A stretch of 64,000 bases of DNA from Undaria pinnatifida (Eukaryota; Sar; Phaeophyceae; Laminariales; Alariaceae): positions 4,718,976 through 4,782,975 of the forward strand of contig JABAKD010000001.1 in the NCBI GenBank assembly GCA_012845835.1, in the 5' to 3' direction. A model generated the notes under the pieces. The model saw only the letters and a program-made list of their open reading frames with translations. It did no database searches and had not been told where the DNA came from. A program made the translations under genes and the position numbers. Each line of letters begins with the position of its first letter. Within the stretch, counting starts at the first letter, position 1. Below, in pieces: positions 9,486 through 21,240 of this stretch.

Positions 9486-11002
9486 GTTGGCGTGGTGGGT
9501 TTGGGGTTGATGGGGCACGGCATTGCTCAGGTTGCCGCGATGGCTTCGTCTCCTACGTATTCCGTGATCGCCGTTGAATCTAGCCGAGATGCTATCAACA
9601 TTGGAAGGAAACGGATTGACGACTCTTTGTCGAAGATGGTATCAGGGAAAGTAAAAAACGGGACACTGACCTCGTCGGAAGCGGATAGCCACAAGGACCA
9701 AATCGCAATGCGCATCTCCTACGCTTCCGAGAGTGATGCCCTGGCTAACTGCGATGTGGTTATCGAAGCTATAACGGAGAATCCAGAAGTCAAGCTCCCT
9801 CTTTTCAAAGATCTTGCGCAGATCACTAGGCCGGATTGCATCCTGGCTTCCAACACATCTTCCTTGAGCATAATGGCGAGTGCGGTGGCATAGGGCCGTG
9901 TTGGCGACTTGGCCCACCTTCGATACATGGTTGACGCAAACTTGACTCTAAACTCCCACTATAACCTTAACCCCGGCCGCCGGAGAAAAATGGCAGAATG
10001 AAACTGTAAGAAGGATTTGTGTACAATATCGACTAGTAGCCATTTAGTCTTAGCGAGACTGAGGTGTAAACACTCTGTTAACAGGGAAGCGTTATACTGT
10101 TAGCATTGGGCACACTGTTGACGGGAGATGTTCGGTGTTACTCTTTATATATTTGACAGTGATGCTAGACTATGGTGTTGGTGCTACGTGGTCAATGTAT
10201 CCAACCCGACAACCACACACAAACGTTGCACCGCTTCTCTCTGTTCACCCGTGTAGGAAATAGCCGTGGCATCGGGGCGCCCCTCGCATGTGGTGGGGCT
10301 ACACTTCTTCAATCCTGTGCAGATGATGAAACTCGTAGAGGTTGTCCAAACGGAAGACACGGACCCTGCCGTTTTCGAAACATGCAAAACGTGGGTGCAG
10401 AGTATCGGCAAACACTCTGTGTCTTGCCAAGACACGCCGGGGTTCATCGTCAACAGGTATGTAGGCTACCCGCACTCTTTTCTTGAACGAGATATTAATG
10501 TGCCTTGAGGTTGCCGACGAAGGCCTTTTGCTATTAATGTTCGCCTCTTCGCCCCCTGCTTTTTGCGTGTGAACTGTCATAGATTGCTCATTCCTGCTCT
10601 TGCCCAAGGGATGCTGATGCTTGACCGAGGCGACGGATCGGTGGAAGACATTGACAAATCCTTAGAACTCGGGGCAGGTCATCCCATGGGTCCTTTAACA
10701 CTGGCGGTAAGTTGGGCCTGCGGACCCTGGAATCAGCGTTAGCTGTGCCTGGGCACTTATTGCAAGATTGGCTTTGATACTTTCACCATGTTCTTGCGCC
10801 ATTCCACGCATCGCAGGATTACGTGGGACTGGACACTTGCCTTTCCATTCTCGATGGCTGGATGCACAAGTACCCGAACGAGCCGTCGTTCGTCGTACCG
10901 GAGTGCCTGAGGCAAAAAGTAGCAGCTGCAAAACTTGGTCGGAAAACGGGAGAGGGGTTCTATCTGTGGAATGGGGACAAGCGGGCGAATGTTGCACCTT
11001 GA
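9486..11002 (+). CDS. L-3-hydroxyacyl-CoA dehydrogenase, 3' four exons
   Basis: The product should oxidise 3-hydroxyacyl-CoA to 3-ketoacyl-CoA with NAD+, the third step of beta-oxidation in mitochondria or peroxisomes. Exons are 9486-9875, 10257-10456, 10583-10706 and 10817-11002, giving 299 residues. The first exon opens with the Rossmann signature VGLGLMGHG. The second carries [13 protein letters not shown], with the catalytic His and Glu at the family spacing, and later TPGFIVNR. The third and fourth carry [16 protein letters not shown] and a normal C-terminus with GRKTGEGFY. Length and motif order match single-domain HADH proteins. Introns 2 and 3 are GT-AG, but intron 1 appears to use GC (ATG|GCGAGT...TAG|GAA). 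Exon 9486 follows a good acceptor (ccttgacag), so a short N-terminal exon lies upstream and was not found. It may lie beyond the hAT element. Confidence 0.9.
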
Positions 11003-13189
11003 ATCTTGGCCTTCTCGCGAGCGCTTCAATGGCACTGGTTGCATCACTGGTTGCATATATATATATAGCGTATAACAAACAATGCCGCCGGCTATTTGGG
11101 TTCCAGCTGATCCTTGCTCACTCGAGTGGCCTATCATGCTGGTAGGTTTAAGTCATTCAGCCGCAAGCTCTATACGGTAGCAACAGTAGCTTTATTTGCA
11201 TTCGAGCCACCGGATCTGGCGGGGATGTGTTGAGGGCGTATCAGCGGCCCCTCCTTAGCTGCCATTGGCGTAGTGCGTAAAGGCCTTACCTACTGCGTAC
11301 TGCTGAAACTGCTACGACGGAAGTGCTTGCCTGAAGCTTGTGATTCCCGCACGCCGCAATGAAGGGTACCAGGTATGAAGGATAAATGGGGTGAGTACGC
11401 TCTTTATCTGCTTGTATTTGCTTGCATGTGTAGTCTATAATTTCATTTTTTCGAACCACCTACAATTATTACGCAATACAAAGAAGATTGACGTTTTTGA
11501 TTTTTTGTAAAAATATTGTATCCTCTAAACCGAGCGTCATTGCGGAGGTCGTCGCAGCTGACGTGTATATCAGGTGTTGTGTGTTTCGCGTTATAGGCGC
11601 AACGCCATATGCCAAACATCAACCGCAGCAACCCCGATATAATCGCGAGTATACTCGCAGATATACTTGCAGTTTGATTGCTCCCCATGACCGAGAATGT
11701 ACATGTGTTATGACAGTGCGCCACCAACAAAAAAAGGTGTGCTTCTTGCCACTGCTGTCGTCCTGGTCTGTTCCCAAAGCTATCACACCAGGACCTAGGT
11801 GTACACCTTTGACCAGGATGCTAAACTACTGCTGCAGTGTACGACTACATACATGTAGCCTATGAACCGTTAATTGGTACTCGAAATGATATGTATACCC
11901 GTATGCCTATTATGTAGTCTAGTATTTTACCCGGATTCAATCGCCCATCCATATATAGACTATCCTTCCATCACCACACATTACGAGTATTGATTGCTAC
12001 GCGACAAATAAATGTCCATCAACAAAGACACAAAGTATACGTAGAATCTATATAAGATGCGCTACGACCCGAACATCTCTACCTGTATACACCGAGGCGA
12101 GGCGTGCGTAATCAGTTTCTCAGCACGAAACACGCCATACGACAGGTAGGGTGTTTACAGTCTACCGCTGCTCGTTCAGTACGTACACCAGTACATGCTT
12201 TCTTCCCTTCGTTGGAAAAGGGAAAGGTGCGAGTGAGCATTGAAACAACGAAAAACACCATTTATTTGCAAACGAACCGCGCTGACGCCCTGGAGTAATT
12301 AATATTTGTCGTTGTCGGCCACATAAACTCACAGGTAGTACATGCAATACAGCAGTGGGGCGCCCAAATGATGTACATAAAGAAGACAAGCGCACCCTGG
12401 ACAAGCTATTTGGATTTAGTGTGGAATAACAACTAACCGCTGTTATGTGTGCGCTCTTCCTCAAGCAGATATATATCGCCTTCCCCCCCCCGCCGCTCCC
12501 CCACCTCCCCACCCCCACCCCCTCGAACACTCCGCCCTCTACTCACTGGTTGTACGACTTACAGGATATACATGATGAACTGGTGCATTCTTTCCCAAAC
12601 CGTCACACTTAATAATTATGCCCTCAAAGGACGTAGAGTTTCCACGCATAGATTGAGCTGCACCCCCCCCCGAAGATAAACCGTGGTGCATTCTTTCCAA
12701 AACGGTCAGATTTATCCGGGGTTGTAACGAAGACCACTGATAGGGACAGCTCACGCTATACCTACAATGGGACCCGAAGGGTGCGCCAGCTAGCGTTGGG
12801 CTGCGAAAGCAACTGAGTTAAATCGACACACGACGCGTATGAAAATACGTGGAAGTGTGGTGAGCTAAAGCTTTATTTTTCCCCATCCGCCGGAGGATAA
12901 AAAAAAAAAAAAAAAAGGTCAGATTATCCCCTTGAAGGATTTATAGTTTCTACGCACAAATTGAGCTGCCCCACTCGTCCCCCCCCCCCCCCAACCCTGC
13001 GCCCTAATGATAATAACCAGGCCGCCGCGCACTTCAAAACTCCGCCCTCCCCTCGCCGGTTATTCGACTTACAGGATTCACTTGATAAACGGATGCATTC
13101 CCTTCCACAGCTAGCTGCTGTCAGATTGTGTCCCCCTGCCTCAGAAACGGGTTTTATAGTTTCCGCGCACATACTGACTAACATCACCC
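11003..13189. other. intergenic, no recognised gene
   Basis: The stretch holds short homopolymers, including a C run near 12484 and an A run near 12899-12916. A pair of similar segments at about 12540-12760 and 12900-13160 both contain a dinucleotide-poor block with gatttatagtttc-like or gtagagtttcc text. No protein or RNA gene was identified. Confidence 0.45.
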
Positions 13190-13370
13190 TGTTGGCCCTG
13201 ATAGCTACACTGTATGTAGTTGCAAGGGGAGTCGCCGACCTATATCCTTAGATTAATGAGGACTCACAACCCGTAATACGCGCGATCGGAGTATCACACA
13301 CAGCTTGCAATGAGTTTCGACAAAATATTCGATCTCACAGCTGGAGTGTATTTATTTTCATTTTTTATAA
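13190..13370. repeat. dispersed repeat related to 998-1160
   Basis: The segment is the inverse complement of 998-1160 with moderate divergence. Shared blocks include gcaaggggagtcgccgacc, acccgtaatacgcgcgatcg, acaaaatattcga and cacagctggagtgtat. A short piece of the same family recurs at about 53065-53090. It has no coding potential. Confidence 0.7.
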
Positions 13371-13439
13371 TATTAGTCAAGGGTGCGTAAAAAAAAAAGT
13401 CCGTGACCCACACCCCCTTTTTTTCATTTTGGACCGGCC

Positions 13440-13470
13440 GAGGGGGGGGAGCGGGGGGGGGGGGGGGGGC
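13440..13470. repeat. poly-G tract
   Basis: This is an interrupted run of G (a 17-G stretch near 13453-13470) after a T-rich stretch. It could form a G-quadruplex, and its length is likely to be unreliable in sequencing. Confidence 0.7.
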
Positions 13471-13990
13471 TCTCAGTACACTAATTCCTATATAAAATCC
13501 AAGCAACACTACTTCCTATATAAACGTATTGACTTGATTTTAGAGTGGGGAGAGAAGGTGCACTAAGTAAGTCCTAAAAAAGGAGTAGTATTTGATATGA
13601 TCGTGGTTGCACTATGGAGGGAGTACATATAGTACATACACCGTCAATCCTTTATAAACAACGGCACAACACTAATTCCTATATAAAATCCAAGCAACAG
13701 TAAGTCCTACATAAACCTAGTGACTTGATTTTAGAGTCGGGGGAGAAGGTGCCCTAAGTCCTTAAGGAGTACGTATGTATGTATGTATGTATGTATGTAT
13801 GTATGTATTTGATGTGATCGTGGTGGGACTATGTATGGAGGGAGTACTATACATACATACATACATACATACATCCGACATACACCGTCAAATCCTATCT
13901 AAACAACGGCACAACACTAATTCCTACATAAAATCCAAGCAACACTAATTCCAATATGAACCTAGTGACTTGATTTTAGAGTGGGAAGAA
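13471..13990. repeat. three tandem units, about 200-240 bp
   Basis: The block cactaattcctatataaaa plus tccaagcaaca recurs at about 13472, 13671 and 13914. Each copy is followed by a second 'cctatataaacc' block, gacttgattttagagt and, in the first two, gagaaggtgc. Unit 2 is lengthened by tetranucleotide runs: (GTAT)n at about 13772-13808 and (CATA)n at about 13850-13874. Confidence 0.75.
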
Positions 13991-14700
13991 GATGAAGAGG
14001 AGGAGGAGGAAGAGGAAATACAACAAGAGGGAGGGGGGGGCAGCCGGGGAGACGGCCGGGGGGGTTGCCTCTAACAACATAATTTCGGGCGTAAGTAGGG
14101 CCGGTCGGGTTAGGGTTCAAAAAGGCGTCTCGAACAAGTAGAGTGAGACGAGGAACAAGGCAGCCCTGCCGGGGGCGGGGATAGGGAAGGTCACTTGCGG
14201 CCAAACGCCGGAATGTTTCCACGTCTGAACGCAGCGACTGTTGCAACGGCCGAACTTGGCAAAGGGGAGGGGGGCAAGCTTGAGGCCGGAGGCGGGGAGC
14301 AAGGGGATGAAGTACTACTAGTAGTAGTCTACAGCAATCATCATCATCTCATTGTCTGTGGCGTGGTGAACTTTATTTGGGTTGGCTCAAGTTACTTGCA
14401 AGTTGGGTCGGGCGTGCTAAACTCATGCTGGGTGTAGCGTTGTGTGTGGCGAGGATTTCTAGACAAATCAATGTGGAAAAACACAAAGTATCGACAACAC
14501 ACCAAACAAACAATTGAAAAAACAAGACAGCAACCAACAACAGCCCGAAAGCACGATGATATACTTTGTTTAATCGCTCTGGATATTTATTAATATGTCG
14601 TTGCGACAGTGCATGGGTGCTATCTTGCTGACCAACCATCGACAACAAGCTTGAAATCAATGTTACTTTCGGAAAAAAAAAACTTTTTTTTCGGACGGCT
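13991..14700. other. no recognised feature
   Basis: Purine-rich at the start, then unique sequence. No open frame here resembles a known protein. Confidence 0.4.
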
Positions 14701-14703
14701 GAC

Positions 14704-14741
14704 CCGGGGGGGGGGGGGGTAGGGGGGGGGGGGGGGGGGGG
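14704..14741. repeat. long poly-G tract flanked by A/T homopolymers
   Basis: Two G runs are separated by 'ta'. On the left are A and T runs and on the right a T run. The flanking cgcacccttg (about 14760-14770) mirrors caagggtgcg at 13377-13387. The two G-rich blocks may therefore bound one inverted-repeat element of about 1.4 kb, though no target duplication is clear. Confidence 0.5.
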
Positions 14742-14899
14742 TCTCGATTTTTTTTTTTCCCGCACCCTTGTAATAGTGGACAAAAAGTAGGACCCCTCCC
14801 AATAAAAACTCACTCATATAGTATACAAGTACCAACAACGCAGCTTGCAAAGATGAGTATTGACCTGAAATTCGTCCAACTCACGGCTGGCGTACTTGA

Positions 14900-15650
14900 A
14901 ATATTTTTTATAAAATCGTGTTGCCTACAGCTGCTGCTGTGGGGCAAAGTTTGTAGCGTTGATCTCTACTGGTACCTGGTGCTTGGTATGGTACGGTATC
15001 ATACAAGAACACCGTCATGAACATAAACATGAGGACCGTTTGAGTACTAAAGTGATATTCAAACGATCCTTACACTTTACGCCGGCATGTCACTTGACAG
15101 AAGCAGAAGCAGCAGTAGCAGCAGCGAGAGGTAGTGGCGTATAGACGGGTAGAGCATCGCAGGCTAGCGCTGTGCTCTCCGCATGTTGTCTGCTGTCTGT
15201 CATCTGCGATCTTACATAAATGGTGTTGCCTACCGCTGCTGCTGTGCGGCAGAGTTGTAGCGTTGTGCTCTCTTGGTATGGTACGGTATAATATAAGAAA
15301 CACACCGTTTGAGTAAATAAATATTCAGACGATCCTTACCAGGTACACTTTACACGGGCATGTCACATGAACATGAACGTAAATATAAGTACCGTTTTAG
15401 TACTAATGTAATATTCAAACGACCCTTACAATTTATATGTCACTTGAAAGAAGCAGCAGAAGCAGCAGCAGCGAGAGGTAGTGGCGAATAGGCGGGTAGA
15501 GCATCGCAGGCTCCGATCAAAGTAACCACCTACAACAACAGCAGCCGCACGCGCATAGAGTTGCAGGCTGCTGCTGCTAGGGGGCTGGACTGCTGCTGGT
15601 AGGCAGGATCGTAGCGTGGTGCTCAGGGTGCAAAAATAAAAATAGGGAAA
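14900..15650. repeat. tandem duplication, about 330-bp period
   Basis: Blocks recur in order in two copies. gtgttgcctac-gctgctgctgtg and ttggtatggtacggtat occur near 14912-14998 and 15222-15293. The block catgtcacttgacagaagca or its variant plus gcgagaggtagtggcg and gggtagagcatcgcaggct occurs near 15086-15165 and 15428-15512. No gene is recognised. Confidence 0.65.
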
Positions 15651-15689
15651 TGTGCGTGTACCCTCTGCGAGCGGCAAATTTTTTGTAGG

Positions 15690-16080
15690 GTGGGACAGAA
15701 TGTGGTGGAAAACGAGTGTAGAAGGAAATAAGTCGAGTAGCATATTATTTATAATTTTGTTGTTCAACATTTTTAGTCTACTTCCTCACAATGGCGTCGC
15801 AGACAGGATGCGAGATTATGAACAGTTAGTGAGGTCGCTGGCGAGGTTTAGATTCCGCCTATGTCTGCGAGATTATCACTCCCCGTGAGAATCGAACCAG
15901 CGACCTCATTTATTTGTTAATTCATGTTCATAAATAATCTCACGTCCTGCCGTCGACGCCATTGTGAGGAAGTAGACCACAAATGTTGCACAACAAATAA
16001 TGCTACTACTCGAGTTATTTCCTTCTAAACTCGTTTTTCTACCACACGCTTTTCCTTTTTCCACCACATTCCAAAGCTCG
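15690..16080. mobile_element. fold-back (long inverted repeat) element
   Basis: 15700-15840 pairs with 15900-16075 in inverse orientation. Matching blocks are tctacttcctcacaatggcg / cgccattgtgaggaagtaga, aaggaaataa-tcgagtagcat and, at the ends, gaatgtggtgg / ccaccacattc. The loop holds gagaatcgaaccagcgacc. On the - strand this reads GGTTCGATTC, a match to the internal B box of tRNA genes. No open frame is present. Confidence 0.7.
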
Positions 16081-16322
16081 ATGTTCCAACTATTGGAACG
16101 GCGTTTCTACAACGGGGCCCATCTTCGCCCTTATTTTTTTGTTCGCCGTCTGTAGGCCAGCGCGGCCAAGCGGCCACGGCTGTACTGCATGTCTGTAAGT
16201 CGCTGTCTGTTTTGCGCAAGTGAGGAGGCGAGCTTTCCCCCTTCTTTTGCGTGAGCACCGAGTACACGCTCAGCTGGGGCGCTTCCTTATTGAAGAGAGC
16301 TTATCGCAAAAAGGTGTGATTA

Positions 16323-16421
16323 TGGGAAGTTCTGATGCCGGGAAGCACTTGCAGGCGCTTGAGGACAAGCTGCGAATAGAAATCGATCCTGCCTTCTTCG
16401 AGGCGGAGCAGGATTTCCGGT
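16323..16421 (+). CDS. possible orphan first exon
   Basis: An ATG at 16323 opens 33 codons of non-repetitive protein-like sequence (MGSSDAGKHLQALEDKLRIE...) and ends at a good donor (CCG|GTGAGA). I do not recognise the product. No matching downstream exon was found before the TIR element at 16985, so the gene may be broken or this may be a chance frame. Confidence 0.25.
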
Positions 16422-16984
16422 GAGAACACGAGTAAATATTTGATAAAAATTGAAAAACGTCAGCTGTGAATCGACAGTATATCGCAGAACTATTCCAAGA
16501 CCGGACCTCAATTACAGCTTACAATTACTCACATAGCGTCCAGAGGAATTGCTCTGCATGCGGGCCCCAGTGACGCTTCGTCACTGCTGCTGCTGCTGCT
16601 GAGCATATAGTTTCCGTCTACCCCTTCTTGCTGCAAGTAGCATGGACTACTGTACGTTGCTTGGCTTCGTATACACCAGGTACGAATGTGAATCAATCCC
16701 GTGGGTCAGTACACAGGTACGAGGTATATGGAGTCGTCGAGGTCATCGTAGGGCGTACACGAGGGCTTGACAGCTGGGCGGGGCGCGGGATGGGGAGCTG
16801 TGCTGTTTGCGTAATTATGACGTTCCAAGTATGTTCGTATGTACGATATCACGAAGACTGCAGCTGCACCAACAACACATCGTCATGCGGATTGACCTCT
16901 TCTGCCCTTCTACCCATTTTAATCAGGCGCGCGAAGCGGGCTCCGATCCCACACCCGGGCAACGTTTTTCTTGGCATTAAATTA

Positions 16985-18158
16985 CAGTGGGGGTTGCGGT
17001 TTAAGATGGCGGTGTGCCATACCGACGAAAACTTAGCTCTCCTAAATCGGTTTAAGATATGTTTCATCTTGAAGCGAGATTTTGGGTTAAAATAAACTCG
17101 TCTATAACAGAACATATGGGTTTTAGAGAGCCCGGGCCTGGGGTCAAGAGCGCTTAAAGGGCAGGATGTTGCCGTTGTGCCTATTCGAAGTGTTGAAAGC
17201 GCATTTCGTATTGTTTACGCAATATTTACCGTGCGTTGGAGGGCCGACACGCAGCACGATCCTTCCTTGTTGCGTACTCGCGGAGTATATTGAAATAAAA
17301 GTAAATATGAAGAAGAAACACCTGCGTGAGATGAGCTCACCAGGCTACGTAGAGTATATTGTCGAATGAATTGTTCTCTTTGGCAGGGTTATTCCAACAT
17401 CATCTATACCCTGTAAGCAGCCAACATAACACAGAGAGAGGTGAAGCAGCATGGGCATCACTCACGGTACTACTGTACGTATTATTGTATCTCGGACGCA
17501 AAAAACAAGAAGCAGAAAACAACAAAAACACAAGCTACAGCAGCAGTATTTCATTGAGAGCGACTCAAGCCTCCAACAAGGTGCCACCCCTCACTACCAG
17601 TGAAACTCACACACTTACACCCCTGAACCTCACACATCCACATCCCTGAACCAGACAGACATCCATCCCATGCGTATGACAGCAGCTCTGCAACGTTACA
17701 AAAAGTCTGCCTTGATAGTTTGCTTCGTTTTCCTCCACCCAAACGCCCTCATCCAAGCCAACTTCGCCTTGCGAAGATGGTACGACACCTCGGCCATGTT
17801 ACACTTCTCTGCTTCACCCTCGAGGTCCCCAAACTGGCTAGCTACTTTCGTGTAGGGTGGTGGCCCGGCGTGTGGTCCGGAACCACAGCGCACTTGGAAC
17901 CCGCGGCGCAGGGCATTGTGCTACAGCCAGTAAAGCTGTGAGCTGTGTGTCTACCTTGTTCTGTATGCCTACATGCCTACGGGTGATAGTCACTCAGGGT
18001 TTCTAGGCTACAGCACTACACGGGCAGGCGGGGTTGGGGGTATGTTCGGTTTAAGATAATCGATGTTCGGTTTAAGATAAGGTGTGCCAAGCCATTTTTG
18101 ACTCTCTTAAACACGTGATTCTCTTAAACTAGGCTATCTTAAACCGCAACCCCCACTG
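16985..18158. mobile_element. TA-flanked TIR element (Tc1/mariner-like), non-autonomous
   Basis: The left end CAGTGGGGGTTGCGGTTTAA recurs inverted at the right end (18158 backwards). The matching end is about 24 bp with an inner gtttaagata repeat on both sides. Both ends are flanked by TA (16983-16984 and 18159-18160), the target duplication of the Tc1/mariner group. The 1.17-kb interior has no transposase-like frame. The repeated tttaagata motif just inside the right end (about 18048-18075) may be a subterminal binding array. Confidence 0.7.
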
Positions 18159-18194
18159 TATCAGGATGTTTGGCCTGGGGAGAGGTTGTTTTAT

Positions 18195-19845
18195 GGGAAA
18201 TAACCAAAAACGGGTATACCCGGCCACTTTCCTACCAAAAACGGGTACACTCTAAATCAAGTGAAAAACGCACCCCACGAGCCACGCGATTGGTGAAAAA
18301 AAAAATGTTTGAGAAATAATGTCCCGGGTACACCAGTAAACGGCCATTATTCTTGGCTTTCACCCGTTTTTGGTTGTATCTAAGCCAATCAGATGCCTTC
18401 ATATACATTACACCCAATCAGAGGTAATACATGGATCCCCTCTATACGAACGTCGCTTTCGCTGGGATGGGACGCCATCGTGGTGCCTGAAAGAAAGGCC
18501 AAGAGGTTCACAGCAGCTTCGACCCCCTTCCACATTAAACATCACTTCACCCCTGTCACACACGTAGCTCTCCCCTTCCCTTCACCTCCGACGGGCGAGC
18601 ACCATGGCCACAGAGGGCAGCTCTGTTTGGCAGCACGAAGGAACTTCGTTCGGCTGTTGCGCGGGCGTATCTGGCAACCGGTCATGGGTACAGGGCCTCT
18701 GGGAAAGGCGGTGGGCGACAGAACAAGTACTCGTGCTCCGGGACCGAAGCAGATCCGTCGCAGGTTCCTGTGGCGACTTCGGTGGTATCCTCGGCTTGCA
18801 CGACGGAGGTGCGCGCGACGAAGTCGGTCCTTGATGAGTGGCGTGTCACCCACGCTGATTTTGAACACGCAAACTGTTCAGAGGGAAACGCGCGCGTGCG
18901 TCTAGATGTGGGATCGACCCACGGGTGAAGGCTACGCTATGTGCGCGAACCCCGACATCGGCGTGAAGGCGTTGAGGAAGACAATCCAGCAGGCAACTGG
19001 CGTCCCTGTATCCGTCAGCACCGCCACGCGTGCCCGCAGCAACATCCTCCTTACTGATGCCATCGAGGTTGCCAACTCGTACCATGATTTGCCTGGGTAT
19101 TTTCAGGCTCTCTCCGACGCGTCGTACAGGGAGCGTTTTTCATGAATAATACCTACCTGGTGCCTGGTATAATATAGGGGCCATCATATGCCAGGTATAC
19201 GTAAAGGCCCAGTCCATACGTAACAGAAAAAAGAAAAACTGAAAGGTTTCGTCATCAAGTCGTACATATATATCTACATCTACATACATGCTGAGGGGCC
19301 GATCATACTTGTTTACCGGCTCGTATGATACCAATGATACGAGCCTACAATTACTGCTAAATGACCATATCGTACAACGTCCATGTTTGACGAGTACTAT
19401 GTGGCACATATCGTAGTACGAATACGAATGAGTGTGATCACAACAACGAATACACGTATTTCATTATCGCTCGCTCGTTCGCTCGCCCGCCGTCGATCTT
19501 GTTACTACTATGATCCATGATTATACTCTGTTTTGAAGTGATAAATACAGTACAACATACTCGTACATGTGTGACGAGAATACTCGTAACCGTGATACAT
19601 ATCGTAGTACGAGTACGAATGAGTGTGATCAGGTCAACAAATGCATGCATTCAATTACCAACTACACAATAGACATATACCTTGTACGAGCACACCTCAT
19701 TTATAGCGTCAGCAGGCCAAAAAACGAGAGATTCATCGATGGGCAGTCGCGTGGCTCGTGGGGTGCGTTTTTCACTTGATTCTAGAGTGTAACCGTTTTT
19801 GACAAGAAAGTGACCGGGTATAGTACCCGTTTTTGGTTATTGCCC
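18195..19845 (+). mobile_element. Mutator-like element (MULE) with deleted transposase
   Basis: Terminal inverted repeats of about 95 bp start GGGAAATAACCAAAAACGGG on the left and GGGCAATAACCAAAAACGGG, inverted, on the right. They share caagtgaaaaacgcacccca further in. The 9-bp flanks TTGTTTTAT (18186-18194 and 19846-19854) are identical, the target duplication size typical of Mutator elements. The interior carries the front part of a transposase (18539-19145) but no DDE catalytic domain. The rest (19145-19740) holds a diverged 190-bp duplication around tacgaatgagtgtgatca. Confidence 0.85.
18539..19145 (+). pseudogene. MULE transposase N-terminal part (zinc finger and following helical region)
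   Basis: In one frame (18539-18928) the text STKELRSAVARAYLATGHGY precedes YSCSG, a second Cys block (SACTTEV) and WRVTHADFEHANC. That order fits the WRKY-GCM1/FLYWCH-type C2HC zinc finger at the start of Mutator transposases. A second frame (18906-19145) continues with NPDIGVKALRK, GVPVSVSTATRAR and YHDLPGYFQALSD. This is the segment that follows the finger in MULEs, normally just before the catalytic core. The two frames are joined by a frameshift near 18906-18928. The DDE core and everything after it are missing, so the protein cannot be an active transposase. The assignment is by pattern, not by search. Confidence 0.7.
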
Positions 19846-19889
19846 TTGTTTTATGTCGTATTTAGACCGGGTTTTTTATTTCATGTTGT

Positions 19890-20290
19890 AAACCGCTATG
19901 TTCAATTGAACTCGGCCTACAGGGGTTGCTCCCTTCCGCAGCAGGTGCGAAGGCGCGGGACCGCGGATAATAACCTGTTGCTTGCTGATTTGTAGTCTGG
20001 TGGTGGTGGAGGTGGTGCTTCTTTTGTGGAGTGAGTGTAGACACTAGCAAACACAACCTGCTGTGTGTCGTGGATCAGGCGGGTTCATTATACTTGATTT
20101 TAGACTGGGTTTGGGTCTGTCACGTATGTACTCTGGCTGCTGCTGCTGCTGCTTTGTGCCTTTGAATGGACTCGGCCAACCCGCTGCCCTGGCAGGTGCA
20201 AGGGCCTGACACCACCGAAATGAAACGGCCGCTTGCTGGTGTTGTAGTCTGGTGGTGGTGGTGTGCAGCTGCTACTGCTGCTGCTGCTGC
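19890..20290. repeat. tandem duplication, about 270-bp period
   Basis: 19905-20010 and 20168-20275 share aactcggcc-ac, gcaggtgc-aagg, cttgctg-t-ttgtagtctggtggtggtgg. CTG/TGG microsatellite runs follow each copy (20130-20152, 20278-20294). No coding sequence is supported. Confidence 0.6.
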
Positions 20291-20299
20291 TGTGGCGTG

Positions 20300-20834
20300 T
20301 GACGTGGGCACACACACGCATAAGACGGGTCTTTGTCCTGGTGGAGCAAGACGGACGTCGTTTGTAAAAATCTATGTCGACCTTGACTGTTCTACCCGCC
20401 ATGGTCCTCGTCGTCACAGCGACAGAGACCCAGGCTCCGAGAAACGCAACAATCTATATATACTACAGCGCGATTGCACCACGACATCACTAGCGGGCCG
20501 CCGGCTGCGCAGTGCAGCGTCGATTGTCTGAGCGTATGTGCTGCGCGCGTCTCTGTATCTCTCACGTATGCGCCGTGTACGTGGGCCACCTCTCGGCAAG
20601 TCCCACTGCAGCCGTGTCTCATTCGCAGCGCCCAGCTCGGTGCAATCACCGCCAATCATAACGGCCTGTCCTTATAAAATCCTAGCAAAACTCGTGTTTC
20701 ATTTGCCGAATTTGCCGAATTTTCCTGCCTGTAAGCCAATCACATCACCGGATCCTTACGAAAAATTCGATAGGCGCTGTGCCGCGAAGCGCGCAGCGCT
20801 GAGCTTTTTTTCTTGGTTTTCCATGGAAAAAAAG
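20300..20834. other. no recognised feature
   Basis: Unique sequence lies between the tandem duplication and the hAT-like element. No protein or RNA gene was recognised. Confidence 0.4.
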
Positions 20835-20875
20835 CATGGATGTGTACGGAGTGAGAATATATACATACATATCGG

Positions 20876-21240
20876 CGGAGCGGTTTTTTACGGAGCAGTT
20901 CGATCAAACCGCACCGCTCCGTGAATTTTGTAGCAGCGGATATCCGCTCCGTGACAATACGCGACTTTTCCCAGAAGTGGATATCCGATCCGCTCCGCAA
21001 CACACTAACAAAATCCGCTCCGCTCCATGACATTTTCAAGGGCGGATATCCACTCCGCAATAATCCGAGACGTGCGGATATCCGCTCCGTGACACTATAA
21101 AAAAACCCTCCGCTCCGTACGGATTATAACTGCGCGGTTGAAACCGTGAAAAGCTGTTTTTCCACGGAGCGGTTCGACCTCCGTACCTACTCCGTAGCAT
21201 ATATAACGGAACAAACCGCTGAAAGTTACGGTTTTCCACG
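20876..21240. repeat. left GATATC-centred array
   Basis: About seven units of 40-50 bp are built on gcggatatccgctccgtgac. Variants (cggagcggtttt) predominate at the edges. Confidence 0.75.

Noticed and set aside
13372-14776. Possible 1.4-kb element between caagggtgcg and cgcacccttg
   Set aside because: The matching ends are short and sit beside homopolymers, and the flanks do not give a clear target duplication. It is noted only under the poly-G tract.
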